This document shows positions 23,475 through 31,809 of a stretch of DNA of 64,000 nucleotides, piece by piece. The stretch is taken from positions 62,001 to 126,000 of the forward strand of contig NZ_BMPY01000017.1 of NCBI RefSeq assembly GCF_014647835.1, read 5' to 3'. The DNA is from Microbispora rosea subsp. aerata (GTDB taxonomy: Bacteria > Actinomycetota > Actinomycetes > Streptosporangiales > Streptosporangiaceae). Numbering within the stretch: the stretch's first letter is position 1; the number at the start of each line of letters is the position of its first letter. The notes under the pieces are model-generated. The model was not told the origin of the DNA. It made no database searches and was given only the letters and a program-made list of their open reading frames with translations. Made by a program: the position numbers and the translations under genes.

Positions 23475-25616
23475 GTGAACGCCACGGGGAAAGTGCTGCG
23501 CCTCGTCGCCATGGGAGCGGCGGCGGGCGTGCTGGTCGCGGGGATCGCGCTGCCGGCGGTGGGAGGTGCGGGCGTCGGGCTGGTGACGGCGGTCGAGGAG
23601 GTGGACCTCGCACCCCGGGACCTCGTCGAGCCCCCGCTGGCGCAGGTTTCGGTCGTCCAGGACGTTAACGGCAATGAGATCGCGCGGTTCTACGAGCAGT
23701 ATCGCGAGGTCGTCCCGCTCGACCAGATCGCCGACATCATGAAGACGGCCATCATCTCGATCGAGGACTACCGGTTCTACGAGCACGGCCCGCTCGACAT
23801 CGAGGGCACGACTCGCGCCCTGCTCAAGAACCTCACGACGGGCGGGGTGGCCCAGGGCGGATCCTCCATCACCCAGCAGTACGTCAAGCAGGTGCTGCTC
23901 AACGCCGCCGAGACCGAGGAGGAGAAGGAGAAGGCCCTGGAGGCCAGCTACGCCCGCAAGCTCAACGAGCTGCGGTACGCGATGGGCGTGGAGCAGAAGT
24001 ACACCAAAGACCAGATCCTGGAGAAGTACCTCAACATCGCCTACTTCGGCGCGAGCGCGTACGGCGTCGAGTCGGCGGCCAAACGGTTCTTCGGGGTCAG
24101 CGCGAGCGAGCTGACGCTGCCGCAGGCGGCGACGCTGGCCGGGGCCGTCCAGGACCCCAACGCCACCGACCCCAACCTGGGCAAGACCAGCCGCGACCGG
24201 CTGCTGAAGCGGCGCAACGTCGTGCTCGACCGGATGGCCGAGCTGGGCAAGATCACCCAGGCCGAGGCGGACGAGGCGAAGAAGGCCCCCCTCGGCTACA
24301 AGGGCACCCCGCTGCCCGGCGGCTGCGAGTCGAGCAAGTATCCGTACTTCTGCGTCTACGTGCGCAACGAGATCCTCAACAACTCCGACTTCGGCAAGAC
24401 GGCCAAGCAGCGCGTCGCGTTCCTCAACCGCGGCGGCCTGACCATCAAGACCACGATCGACCCCAAGATGCAGGCGGCCGCGGAAAGGGCGATCAGGAAG
24501 TGGGTCCGCCCGACCGACGACCCGGTGGCCGCCGAGGCGCTGGTCCAGCCCGGCACCGGGGCGATCAAGGCGATGGCCGCGAGCCGCCCGTACGGCACGC
24601 GCAAGAGCAGGAAGGAGGTGTCCTACAACCTCGTGGCCGACGCCGCGCACGGCGGCGGCATCGGCTTCCAGGCCGGTTCGACGTTCAAGACGTTCACCCT
24701 GCTCACCGCGTTGAAGCAGGGCATGAAGGTCAACGACGGCTTCAGCGCGGGCGCCGGTTACACCGCCCCCGGCTATTCGGCGTTCAAGAACTGCGCGGGC
24801 AAGCCCATCGGAGACCCGAGCCACACCGTCACCAACGACGAGGGGTCGCCCGGCTGGCTGACCCTGCAGACCGGCACCTGGAACTCGGTCAACACGTTCT
24901 TCATGATGCTGGAGCAGCGGGTCGGGCTCTGCGAGGTGGTCAAGACGGCCAAGTCGCTGGGCATCCACCGCTCCGACGGCGCCCCGCTCCAGGAGTTCGA
25001 GACGTTCACGCTCGGCATCAACGAGATGGACCCGGTGACCGTCGCCAACGCCTACGCCGCGATCGGCGCGCGCGGCAAGTACTGCGCGCCGATGGCGATC
25101 ACCCAGATCACCGACAGCACCGGCAAGACCACGAACTACCGGCCCAAGTGCCGGCAGGCCCTCGACCCCGAGGTGGCGGACGCGGCGGCGCACGTGCTGT
25201 CCGGCGTCTTCACCAAGGGCACGATGGCGGGGGTCGGCGGCATCGGGCGTGACGCGGCGGGCAAGACCGGCACCAACGACCTGTCCGCCGCCGCCTGGTT
25301 CGCCGGGTTCACCCCCGACCTGGCCGGTGCGGTCAGCCTCGGCGACCCGCGCGGCGCGTCCAGGTACAAGCTGAACAACGTCACGATCGGCGGCAAATAC
25401 TACGGCTCGGTGTTCGGCGCCACCATCCCCGGGCCGATCTGGAAAGACACCATGCTGCGCGCGCTGCGCGGCGTGCCGCCGACGGAGTTCACGCCGATCA
25501 ACGCCGAGCGGTTCGGCGGCTGCAGCGACGGCTGCCGGAAGGTGGTGCCGGTGACGCCCCCGGCCGAGGACCACGACCTGCCGGTGACGATCCTGCAGGA
25601 CCAGGACACCCCCTAG
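23475..25616 (+). CDS. class A penicillin-binding protein (transglycosylase-transpeptidase)
   Basis: A 713-aa protein. GTG 23475 has GGAGG 5 nt upstream. One N-terminal membrane helix. GT51 glycosyltransferase motifs: EDYRFYEHGPLD (catalytic Glu), QGGSSITQQYVKQ and ILEKYLNIAYFG. Transpeptidase motifs: SxxK as GSTFKTF, SxN as SVN and KTG as KTGTND. It polymerises and crosslinks peptidoglycan at the outer membrane face. Its stop overlaps the stop of the converging STAS gene within the palindrome CTAG. Confidence 0.94.
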   Translation: MNATGKVLRLVAMGAAAGVLVAGIALPAVGGAGVGLVTAVEEVDLAPRDLVEPPLAQVSVVQDVNGNEIARFYEQYREVVPLDQIADIMKTAIISIEDYRFYEHGPLDIEGTTRALLKNLTTGGVAQGGSSITQQYVKQVLLNAAETEEEKEKALEASYARKLNELRYAMGVEQKYTKDQILEKYLNIAYFGASAYGVESAAKRFFGVSASELTLPQAATLAGAVQDPNATDPNLGKTSRDRLLKRRNVVLDRMAELGKITQAEADEAKKAPLGYKGTPLPGGCESSKYPYFCVYVRNEILNNSDFGKTAKQRVAFLNRGGLTIKTTIDPKMQAAAERAIRKWVRPTDDPVAAEALVQPGTGAIKAMAASRPYGTRKSRKEVSYNLVADAAHGGGIGFQAGSTFKTFTLLTALKQGMKVNDGFSAGAGYTAPGYSAFKNCAGKPIGDPSHTVTNDEGSPGWLTLQTGTWNSVNTFFMMLEQRVGLCEVVKTAKSLGIHRSDGAPLQEFETFTLGINEMDPVTVANAYAAIGARGKYCAPMAITQITDSTGKTTNYRPKCRQALDPEVADAAAHVLSGVFTKGTMAGVGGIGRDAAGKTGTNDLSAAAWFAGFTPDLAGAVSLGDPRGASRYKLNNVTIGGKYYGSVFGATIPGPIWKDTMLRALRGVPPTEFTPINAERFGGCSDGCRKVVPVTPPAEDHDLPVTILQDQDTP

Positions 25617-25954
25617 CCGGCGTCGTCCAGCGCGTCGGCCGTGTCGAGGACGCGGAACAGCCGGGTCAGATTCGTCCAGCGCAGGATGCGCAGCACTTGG
25701 CCGCCTGGCGCGATGAGCGCCAGGTCGCCGTTCCTGTCGCGCACCCTGTGCAGCAGGCGGACGAGGAGCCCGACACCCGTGGTGTCGATGAATCGCACCT
25801 CGCTGAGGTCCAGTGCGAGCCACGGGCCGCGTGTCTCGATCTGCGTGAGCAACGGCTCACGCAGGTGCCGCACCGCGTGGAGATCCAGCTCTCCGCGCAG
25901 GCCGAGCACCCACCAGCGGGTGGGGGAAGGGGGTTGTGCCGTCCACGTCTCCAC
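25613..25954 (-). CDS. STAS-domain anti-sigma factor antagonist
   Basis: A 113-aa protein. GTG 25954 has GAAGGGA upstream; an upstream ATG (26002) would add an Arg-rich tail. The STAS fold shows WVLGLRGELDLHAVRHLREP and LDLSEVRFIDTTGVGLLVRL. The phosphorylation-site position of SpoIIAA-type proteins is in DTTG, here Thr instead of Ser. It is expected to bind and release a partner-switching anti-sigma factor. A SpoIIE-type phosphatase lies at 62246 in the same window, though not adjacent. Confidence 0.85.
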   Translation of the reverse strand: METWTAQPPSPTRWWVLGLRGELDLHAVRHLREPLLTQIETRGPWLALDLSEVRFIDTTGVGLLVRLLHRVRDRNGDLALIAPGGQVLRILRWTNLTRLFRVLDTADALDDAG

Positions 25955-26162
25955 GGTGGTTCCCTTCGCTCTCCTTCGCGCCGGGGACCACCGGGGGAGC
26001 AAGACGGGGGGTCCGGGGCGACCGACGAAGCGCTTCGACAGATACGCCGATGAAGGTACGAGCTGAGCCGCACTCAGAGTAACAATTTCCCTTCTGCGCG
26101 TCGATCCGGTGGAGTAAAGCTTCCATGGTCAGAAAAAAGTCCGTTGGCTATTGTCACGTTTT

Positions 26163-26675
26163 ATGGGGGTTTTTCGCCGCTTGGTGATCGGGGGAGCCGT
26201 GGCTCTGGGCGCCGCGGGATCGGCACCGCTCAACGAGGAACTGACCAGGGCCGTCGCGGTCGCGTACGCCGTCCAGGGCACCTTCCCGTACTCGTGGGGC
26301 GGGGGGCACGCGGCGCGGCCGGGGCCGTCGAAGGGGACATGCCGGGGATACACCGGCGCGATCAAACCCTGCCCGGCGACCCGGACGCTCGGCTTCGACT
26401 GCTCGGGGTTCGCCCGCTGGGTCTACGGCCTGGCGTTCGGCGACGACGTGCTCGGCCCGGGCAACACCGACGACCACATCCGCAGGCTGCGCCGGGTCGC
26501 CGTGCCGCAGCCCGGCGACCTGGTCTTCTACGGCAGACCGGGCAAGACCCACCACGTCGGGGTGTACGTCGGCGGGGGGAAGATGATCAACGCGTTCGCC
26601 ACCGGGACGCGCATCCGCATGGACGACGTGTCGGCGGTGGACGACCTGCTCGGTTACTACCACTATCCACATTGA
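26163..26675 (+). CDS. NlpC/P60-family cell-wall hydrolase
   Basis: A 170-aa protein with ATG 26163. The ribosome site is weak. The N-terminus (MGVFRRLVIGGAVALGAAG) looks like a short signal peptide. The catalytic Cys is in LGFDCSGFARWVYGL and the catalytic His in GKTHHVGVYVGGGKM, with a third polar residue in NAFATGT. It cleaves peptide crosslinks of peptidoglycan. A Cys pair (GTCRGY and KPCPAT) suggests a disulfide. Confidence 0.88.
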   Translation: MGVFRRLVIGGAVALGAAGSAPLNEELTRAVAVAYAVQGTFPYSWGGGHAARPGPSKGTCRGYTGAIKPCPATRTLGFDCSGFARWVYGLAFGDDVLGPGNTDDHIRRLRRVAVPQPGDLVFYGRPGKTHHVGVYVGGGKMINAFATGTRIRMDDVSAVDDLLGYYHYPH

Positions 26676-26896
26676 TCCCATGCCCGGCTCTGGTGCGAAC
26701 GGGCCGTCGCGCTCCGGAGCCGTCGGGCTCCAGGGTCGGCGGGCGCCGAGGCCGACCGGCATCCGCCCTCCGCCGCGACTGCGGGGAGTGCGGCGGCGCG
26801 CCGTCCGCGCCCTGCCCGCCGCACCCGGGACGGCGGCCTGCCGATTCCCATGGGGCGGGAGATGAATCTGGGGACGATCCGCTAGCTTGTTCCCCT

Positions 26897-27115
26897 ATGG
26901 ACAGGCGATTCGTGGGACCGGACGGGTACGAGGTCGTCCCCGCGTACCGCCACGACCGCCAGGTGCTGCGGGTGCGGCGCAACGGCCGGGTGGTCGCCGA
27001 CTGTCTCACGGTCGGCGAGGTCGCCCGGTATGTCGACCTCGCCGACCTCTGCGAGGTGATCCCGCTGCCCGCCCGGGCCGGCGACGCCCGTACGGCCGTG
27101 CGACAGGCGCCGTGA
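26897..27115 (+). CDS. small conserved-type hypothetical protein
   Basis: A 72-aa protein: MDRRFVGPDGYEVVPAYRHD, then NGRVVADCLTVGEVARYVDL. No recognised family. Coding-like third-position GC supports it. Its last codons lie in a 14-bp tandem repeat that continues past the stop. Confidence 0.65.
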   Translation: MDRRFVGPDGYEVVPAYRHDRQVLRVRRNGRVVADCLTVGEVARYVDLADLCEVIPLPARAGDARTAVRQAP

Positions 27116-27150
27116 GACAGGCGCCGTGAGACAGGCGCTGTGAAACAGGC
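27102..27150 (+). repeat. 14-bp tandem repeat, 3.5 copies, spanning a stop codon
   Basis: Units GACAGGCGCCGTGA lie at 27102-27115, 27116-27129, 27130-27143 (one change) and a partial at 27144-27150. Each unit contains TGA. The first supplies the stop of the 72-aa gene. Confidence 0.9.
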
Positions 27151-27208
27151 CGGTTCGCAGGCGTAGCGGCGGCGGGCCCTGGGCACTCACAGTGCCGAGG
27201 GGGAATCG

Positions 27209-27637
27209 ATGCGTCTGCCTGCCGGACTTCCTGCCGGACTGACCGCCGCCGTCGCGCTCGCCGCCGTCGTGACCGGCTGCGGCTCGTCGCCCACGGCGTC
27301 CACCGCGGAGACGCCGGTGTATGTGCTCAACTTCCAGGACTCCGAGCAGGGCAGGCCCGACCAGCGGCCGGCGAGCCTCGTGCTCTCGGAGTTCAGCACG
27401 ATGAGCGGGGTCACCTGGCGGACCTGGGGGCCGACCCGGGCGACCGGCGCGGGCAAGCTCAGCGGCACCTGGTGCCTGCCCGAGTGCGCCGACGCGCCGT
27501 ACGACGCCACGGTGACGTTGAGCAGCGTGGTCCCGGTCAAGGGCAAGGGCTACTTCAGCCGCTACGCGGTGACGGCCGACGTGCCCGCGGGGCAGCGTTC
27601 CGAGGCCGATCTGTCCGGGGTGCTGCCGACGCCCTGA
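27209..27637 (+). CDS. small secreted lipoprotein
   Basis: A 142-aa protein with lipobox VVTGC (Cys near 28). Mature part: TPVYVLNFQDSEQGRPDQRP, WRTWGPTRATGAGKLSGTWC, CADAPYDATVTLSSVVPV. A beta-sandwich-like small domain with one Cys pair. It resembles widespread actinobacterial lipoproteins of unknown role. It lies upstream of the tRNA-Thr gene. Confidence 0.8.
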   Translation: MRLPAGLPAGLTAAVALAAVVTGCGSSPTASTAETPVYVLNFQDSEQGRPDQRPASLVLSEFSTMSGVTWRTWGPTRATGAGKLSGTWCLPECADAPYDATVTLSSVVPVKGKGYFSRYAVTADVPAGQRSEADLSGVLPTP

Positions 27638-27729
27638 ATCACGCGCGGCGGGGAGGTTCTGATTCGCGTACACCGCCGTGGCCGTGTATGGTTACACCTG
27701 TCCGCGGCGCGAGAGCGGCAAGCGGACCC

Positions 27730-27802
27730 GCCCCTATAGCTCAGTCGGCAGAGCGTCTCCATGGTAAGGAGAAGGTCAACGGTTCGATTCCGTTTGGGGG
27801 CT
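27730..27802 (+). tRNA. tRNA-Thr (GGT)
   Basis: A full cloverleaf: acceptor GCCCCTA/TGGGGGC, TA at 8-9, D-stem GCTC, anticodon loop ATGGTAA (GGT), T-arm with GGTTCGATTCC, discriminator T. No encoded CCA. Confidence 0.95.
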
Positions 27803-27980
27803 CTAGTCGAAAAGTCCTATCCGGGCAGTTTTTCTGACTGAGTGCTGCCGGGTGGGGCTTTCGGCTTGGTGGGGACACCCCGTCCTCACCGGAAGACCGA
27901 CCTCGATCATGGCTGATCCCGATGCGCGAATGGCCGTACAGGTCGGGTATCCTTGCGTGGCCGGATCCAGTTCCGGCCGA

Positions 27981-28054
27981 GGCGGAGTAGCTCAGTCAGG
28001 CAGAGCAAGCGGCTCATAATCGCTGTGTCGCCGGTTCAAGTCCGGCCTCCGCTA
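27981..28054 (+). tRNA. tRNA-Met (CAT)
   Basis: Cloverleaf: acceptor GGCGGAG/CTCCGCT (one G-T pair), D-stem GCTC, anticodon loop CTCATAA (CAT), T-arm GCCGG TTCAAGT CCGGC, discriminator A. No CCA is encoded. Elongator Met is most likely from the position near rpmG; a lysidine tRNA-Ile with the same anticodon cannot be excluded by eye. Confidence 0.9.
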
Positions 28055-28133
28055 CTACCCATCCGGGCCACCTGAACAAGGCGGTCCTGGCGTGGGTTGT
28101 CCAGTAGTCCCGAACGCAGAAAGGCACTCCCAC

Positions 28134-28298
28134 GTGGCTGCCACAGACGTTAGGCCCAAGATCACGCTGGCCTGCCAGGAGTGCAAGCACCGCAACTACA
28201 TCACGCGGAAGAACCGGCGCAACGACCCGGATCGGCTTGAGCTGAAGAAGTACTGCCCCAACTGCAAGACGCACCGGGCGCACCGCGAGACCCGCTAG
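28134..28298 (+). CDS. rpmG: 50S ribosomal protein L33 (zinc-binding form)
   Basis: A 54-aa protein from GTG 28134. The sequence ([33 protein letters not shown]) has both CxxC pairs, so this is the zinc-containing C+ paralog rather than the Cys-free form induced by zinc shortage. Ribosomal large-subunit protein near the E site. The tRNA-rpmG-MaoC-murB order is conserved in actinobacteria. Confidence 0.95.
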   Translation: MAATDVRPKITLACQECKHRNYITRKNRRNDPDRLELKKYCPNCKTHRAHRETR

Positions 28299-28541
28299 TT
28301 CCGGCACACGCCGCGGTTCTTCGCAGGCATCACTGGAATCCGCACTTCCGACACCGGCGTTCCCGCTTGGGGCGCCGGTTTGTCGTGTCCGGACACGTGG
28401 GCCCGGCATTCGTTGGCGGGGACCGACACGTCGCCGTACGGCGGCGCGTCGCTAGCGTGATCTCCACTGGCGGTCCGCGCCTGGCACAGATCGTTTTGTT
28501 ACGGTACGGCCTATCCAGCTCAGCAGAAGGAGCCCGGCCCG

Positions 28542-28991
28542 ATGCCCTTGAACCGTGATTTCGTCGGGCGGACGTACACGTCGTCCGCGCCCTACGAGGT
28601 CAGCCGCGTGAAGATCAGCGAGTTCGCCACCGCGATCGGCGACACCAACCCGATCTACCACGACCGGCAGGCCGCCGTGGCGGCCGGGCACCCCGACGTC
28701 GTCGCCCCGCCGACGTTCCCCATCGTCTTCAGCCTTCTCGGGACCGGCGACGCGCTCTCCGACCCCGACCTCGGGCTCAACTTCGCGATGGTCGTGCACG
28801 GCGAGCAGAGGTTCGAGTATGAGCGGCCCATCCACGCGGGCGACGAGCTGGTGTGCGCCTCGACCATCGAGGAGATCCGCAGCGTCGGCCGCAACGAGCT
28901 CCTGACCCTGCGCAGCGACATCTCGACCACCTCCGGCGAGCTGGTCTGCCGTACGTACAACATCATCGTGGAGCGGGGAGGGGCGGCCTGA
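28542..28991 (+). CDS. FAS1-like/MaoC-type dehydratase subunit, HadA-like
   Basis: A 149-aa protein with an AAGGAG site. A hot-dog fold of the UPF0336 group: FVGRTYTSSAPYEVSRVKIS, AIGDTNPIYHD. The family is the substrate-binding subunit that pairs with a catalytic MaoC subunit to dehydrate 3-hydroxyacyl thioesters. It lies 2 bp from the partner gene. Confidence 0.88.
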   Translation: MPLNRDFVGRTYTSSAPYEVSRVKISEFATAIGDTNPIYHDRQAAVAAGHPDVVAPPTFPIVFSLLGTGDALSDPDLGLNFAMVVHGEQRFEYERPIHAGDELVCASTIEEIRSVGRNELLTLRSDISTTSGELVCRTYNIIVERGGAA

Positions 28992-28993
28992 TC

Positions 28994-29422
28994 ATGGCTG
29001 CGACGGTCAAGTACGACGAGGTGGAGGCCGGCCAGGAGATCCCGGCCGTCGAATACCGGGTCCGCCGCGTGGACCTGGTGAAGTACGCCGGCGCCTCGGG
29101 CGACTTCAACCCCATCCACTGGAACGAGCGGCACGCCAAGGCGGTCGGCCTGCCCGACGTCATCGCGCACGGCATGTACACGATGGCGCAGGGCGGCCGG
29201 TTCGTGACGGACTGGGCGGGCGACCCCGGCGCGGTGGTGGAGTACGGCGTGCGCTTCTCGTCCATGGTCGTGGTGCCGGACGACGACCAGGGCGCGACGA
29301 TCACGATCAGCGGGGTCGTCGAGGAGAAGCGCGAGGACAAGCGCGTCGTCGTCGCGCTGACCGCCAAGTCGGGCGACGCCCGCGTGCTGTCCAGGGCCCG
29401 CGCGGTGGTCCAGCTCTCCTGA
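28994..29422 (+). CDS. MaoC-family dehydratase catalytic subunit, HadB-like
   Basis: A 142-aa protein. The hydratase signature YAGASGDFNPIHWNE carries the catalytic Asp and His. VIAHGMYTMAQGGRFVTDW follows. With the upstream HadA-like subunit it forms a heterodimeric (3R)-hydroxyacyl dehydratase. In mycobacteria this pair serves mycolic acid elongation. This organism's other genes do not indicate mycolates, so the substrate is uncertain. Confidence 0.9.
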   Translation: MAATVKYDEVEAGQEIPAVEYRVRRVDLVKYAGASGDFNPIHWNERHAKAVGLPDVIAHGMYTMAQGGRFVTDWAGDPGAVVEYGVRFSSMVVVPDDDQGATITISGVVEEKREDKRVVVALTAKSGDARVLSRARAVVQLS

Positions 29423-29469
29423 CCCGCGCCGGCCCGATTGGCCCCGGCGGTCCCGGGTAGCGGTCGGTC

Positions 29470-29841
29470 GTGAGCGAGCGAGACAAGGAAGCCGGGCGCG
29501 AGCCGGTCACCACCCAGCGGGAACACGACGACGTCCACGGCGTCGCCGCCGAGACCCAGGACCCCGGCAAGGCCGGGGACGCCCACGGCGGCGCGATGCC
29601 GCGGCCCCGGGCGGTGAACGCCGGGCAGGCCGCCGAGGTCGCGGGCCCGGAGGAGATCACCAAGGTCAAGCGGGACGTCGCCCCCGGCGGCACGATCGAG
29701 ACCGCGCTGACCCGTTCCGGCGAGCCGTCGATGGTCGCGTCCCAGCTTCTGTGGGACGGCAGCTCGGCCACGTCGAGGATCGACGAGTCGATCGCCGAGG
29801 CCATCGGCGAGGCGGAGCACGACGACGGCGAACGGGGATAA
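29470..29841 (+). CDS. hydrophilic hypothetical protein between hadB and murB
   Basis: A 123-aa charged protein from GTG 29470 (MSERDKEAGREPVTTQREHD; C-terminal SRIDESIAEAIGEAEHDD). No signal, helix or known domain. It has coding-like base usage. It is compatible with a disordered protein; the function is unknown. Confidence 0.55.
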   Translation: MSERDKEAGREPVTTQREHDDVHGVAAETQDPGKAGDAHGGAMPRPRAVNAGQAAEVAGPEEITKVKRDVAPGGTIETALTRSGEPSMVASQLLWDGSSATSRIDESIAEAIGEAEHDDGERG

Positions 29842-29936
29842 CAGAGGGGGATCACGCGGACGCGGTCGGCCTCCCCGGGCGCCTCCCGGCCGCCGACTAT
29901 CCTGTTCGCCGGGACTTTCCGGGTGCGAGGAGACCG

Positions 29937-30986
29937 ATGGCTGACCGGTTGGCAGGGGTGGCGCTCGCCCCGTACACCACGCTGCGCATGGGCGGACCGG
30001 CCCGGGCGTTCACGCAGGCGCGGACGCAGGACGAGCTGATCGCGATCGTGGCCGGGGCCGACCGCGAGGGCGAGCCCGTGCTGGTGCTCGGCGGCGGCAG
30101 CAACCTCGTGATATCCGACGACGGGTTCGACGGTCTCGTGGTGCGCGTCGCCACCCGGGGCGTCGAGGTGGCGTCCCGGGACGGCCGGGTGCTGGTCACC
30201 GTGCAGGCGGGGGAGGACTGGGACGCCCTGGTCGCCCGCTGCGTGGCCGAGGGCTGGTCGGGGGTGGAGTGCCTGTCGGGCATCCCCGGGCTGGTCGGCT
30301 CCACCCCGATCCAGAACGTCGGCGCGTACGGGCAGGACGTCTCGCAGACCGTCGCCGCCGTCCGCGTGTACGACCGGATGACCGGCGAGGTGGGGGACCT
30401 CACGGCGGCCGAGTGCGGCTTCGCCTACCGGCACAGCGCGTTCAAGCACGACCCCGGGCGGCACGTCGTGCTGGCCGTCACCTACGCCCTGGAGCGCTCG
30501 CCGCTGTCGGGGCCCGTGGCCTACCGGGAGCTGGCCGTCCGCCTCGGCGTGGAGATCGGCGAGCGGGTGCCGCTTGCCGAGGCGCGGGAGGCCGTGCTCG
30601 AGCTGCGGCGGAGCAAGGGCATGGTCCTCGACCCCGGCGACCCGGACACGCGCAGCGCCGGGTCGTTCTTCACCAACCCGGTGCTCGGCCCGGACGAGGC
30701 GGCGGCCCTGGCGTCGCGGGCCCCCGGGCACCCGCGCTGGGACATGCCGGACGGCATGGTCAAAGTGCCGGCGGCGTGGCTGATCGAGAACGCCGGGTTC
30801 CCGAAGGGCTACGAGAAGGGGCGGGCCCGCATCTCGACCAAGCACACGCTGGCCCTCACCAACCCCACCGGCGAGGCGGGCGCGGACGAGCTGCTCGCGC
30901 TGGCCCGCGAGGTGCGCGACGGCGTGCACGAGAAGTTCGGGGTGTGGCTCGTCAACGAGCCCGTGTTCGTCGGTGTGAGTCTTTAG
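29937..30986 (+). CDS. murB: UDP-N-acetylenolpyruvoylglucosamine reductase
   Basis: A 349-aa protein from ATG 29937 with AGGAG. FAD-binding PCMH-type motifs: YTTLRMGGPARAF, VLVLGGGSNLVISDDGF. ECLSGIPGLVGSTPIQNVGA and GSFFTNPV hold the catalytic Ser region, and the C-terminal Glu is in LVNEPVFVGV. Reduces UDP-GlcNAc-enolpyruvate with NADPH to UDP-MurNAc, a cytosolic step of peptidoglycan synthesis. Similar length to actinobacterial MurB. Confidence 0.95.
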   Translation: MADRLAGVALAPYTTLRMGGPARAFTQARTQDELIAIVAGADREGEPVLVLGGGSNLVISDDGFDGLVVRVATRGVEVASRDGRVLVTVQAGEDWDALVARCVAEGWSGVECLSGIPGLVGSTPIQNVGAYGQDVSQTVAAVRVYDRMTGEVGDLTAAECGFAYRHSAFKHDPGRHVVLAVTYALERSPLSGPVAYRELAVRLGVEIGERVPLAEAREAVLELRRSKGMVLDPGDPDTRSAGSFFTNPVLGPDEAAALASRAPGHPRWDMPDGMVKVPAAWLIENAGFPKGYEKGRARISTKHTLALTNPTGEAGADELLALAREVRDGVHEKFGVWLVNEPVFVGVSL

Positions 30987-31035
30987 CGTCGGAGTGAGTC
31001 TTTGACCCGGCCGGACCTCGGATAAACTCACGGAA

Positions 31036-31162
31036 GACCGAAGGGGAGTAGTCCGGAATCCACTGATCGACACACTGGCGGCCCGCCCGCCCGGTCGTGG
31101 AGCCCTCGCGGCGGACGAGACCTTCGGCCCGACAGTCATGACCACATGCTGCCGGGCCGAAG
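31036..31162 (+). promoter_or_regulatory. yybP-ykoY-type (Mn2+) riboswitch
   Basis: The aptamer core elements AAGGGGAGTAG (31041-31051) and GACGAGACCTTCGG (31114-31127) match the conserved strands of the yybP-ykoY motif. P1 pairs CCGAAGG (31038-31044) with CCTTCGG (31121-31127). The 3' strand can instead pair with a downstream 10-bp complement: CTTCGGCCCG 31122-31131 with CGGGCCGAAG 31153-31162. That is a ready expression platform. It precedes a TMEM165/GDT1 gene, a known partner of this riboswitch class. Confidence 0.85.
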
Positions 31163-31227
31163 TCGTGCCCGCTCCCCGGGTGTCGTACGGCGGCCCGGTG
31201 GCACCTCCCTCCATGGAAGGCGGCCCC

Positions 31228-31797
31228 GTGCAAGCCCTCTGGATCTCCCTCGTCGTCATCTTCGTGGCCGAGCTGGGCGACAAGAGCCAGCTCATGGCCC
31301 TGACCTTCGCGACCAGGTTCAAGACGCTGCCGGTGCTGGCGGGCATCACCGCCGCGACCGCGCTCGTCCACCTCGCCAGCGTCGGCCTCGGCCGGGTCGT
31401 CGGCGACGTCCTCCCCACCACCGCCATCTCGATCATCGCGGGCCTGGCGTTCCTCGCCTTCGCGGTGTGGACGCTGCGCGGCGACGAGCTGACCGAGGAG
31501 GAGAAGGGCAAGGCGGCCAAGGCCACCCGCAACGCGTTCATCGCCGTGTCCGTGGCGTTCTTCCTCAGCGAGCTGGGCGACAAGACCATGCTCGCCACCA
31601 TCACCCTGGCCACCCAGCACGGCTGGTTCGGCACGTGGGTCGGCTCCACTGTCGGCATGGTCGCCGCCGACGCGCTGGCCATCCTCGTCGGCCGGTTCCT
31701 CGGCACCCGCCTGCCGGAAAAGTGGATCAAGTACGGCGCCGCCGCGGCGTTCGCCGTCTTCGGCCTGCTCCTGCTGGCCGAGCCCCTGTTCGCCTGA
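31228..31797 (+). CDS. TMEM165/GDT1-family cation (Mn2+) exporter
   Basis: A 189-aa protein from GTG 31228 with GAAGG upstream; an ATG at 31213 is possible. Two internal repeats each carry the family motif: VFVAELGDKSQLMALTF and FFLSELGDKTMLATITLA. Six helices. GDT1 proteins move Mn2+ or Ca2+ out of the cytoplasm. The upstream Mn2+ riboswitch agrees. Confidence 0.93.
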   Translation: MQALWISLVVIFVAELGDKSQLMALTFATRFKTLPVLAGITAATALVHLASVGLGRVVGDVLPTTAISIIAGLAFLAFAVWTLRGDELTEEEKGKAAKATRNAFIAVSVAFFLSELGDKTMLATITLATQHGWFGTWVGSTVGMVAADALAILVGRFLGTRLPEKWIKYGAAAAFAVFGLLLLAEPLFA

Positions 31798-31809
31798 GCC
31801 TGCGCGCGT

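Noticed and set aside
25955-26002. ATG 26002 as the STAS protein start
   Set aside because: It would add an Arg-rich stretch not typical of the family; GTG 25954 has a ribosome site.
27837-27980. Possible extra tRNA or small gene between the two tRNA genes
   Set aside because: No cloverleaf or ribosome site could be drawn; it is spacer.
28300-28541. Riboswitch or small RNA between rpmG and hadA
   Set aside because: No conserved motif or stable hairpin series recognised.
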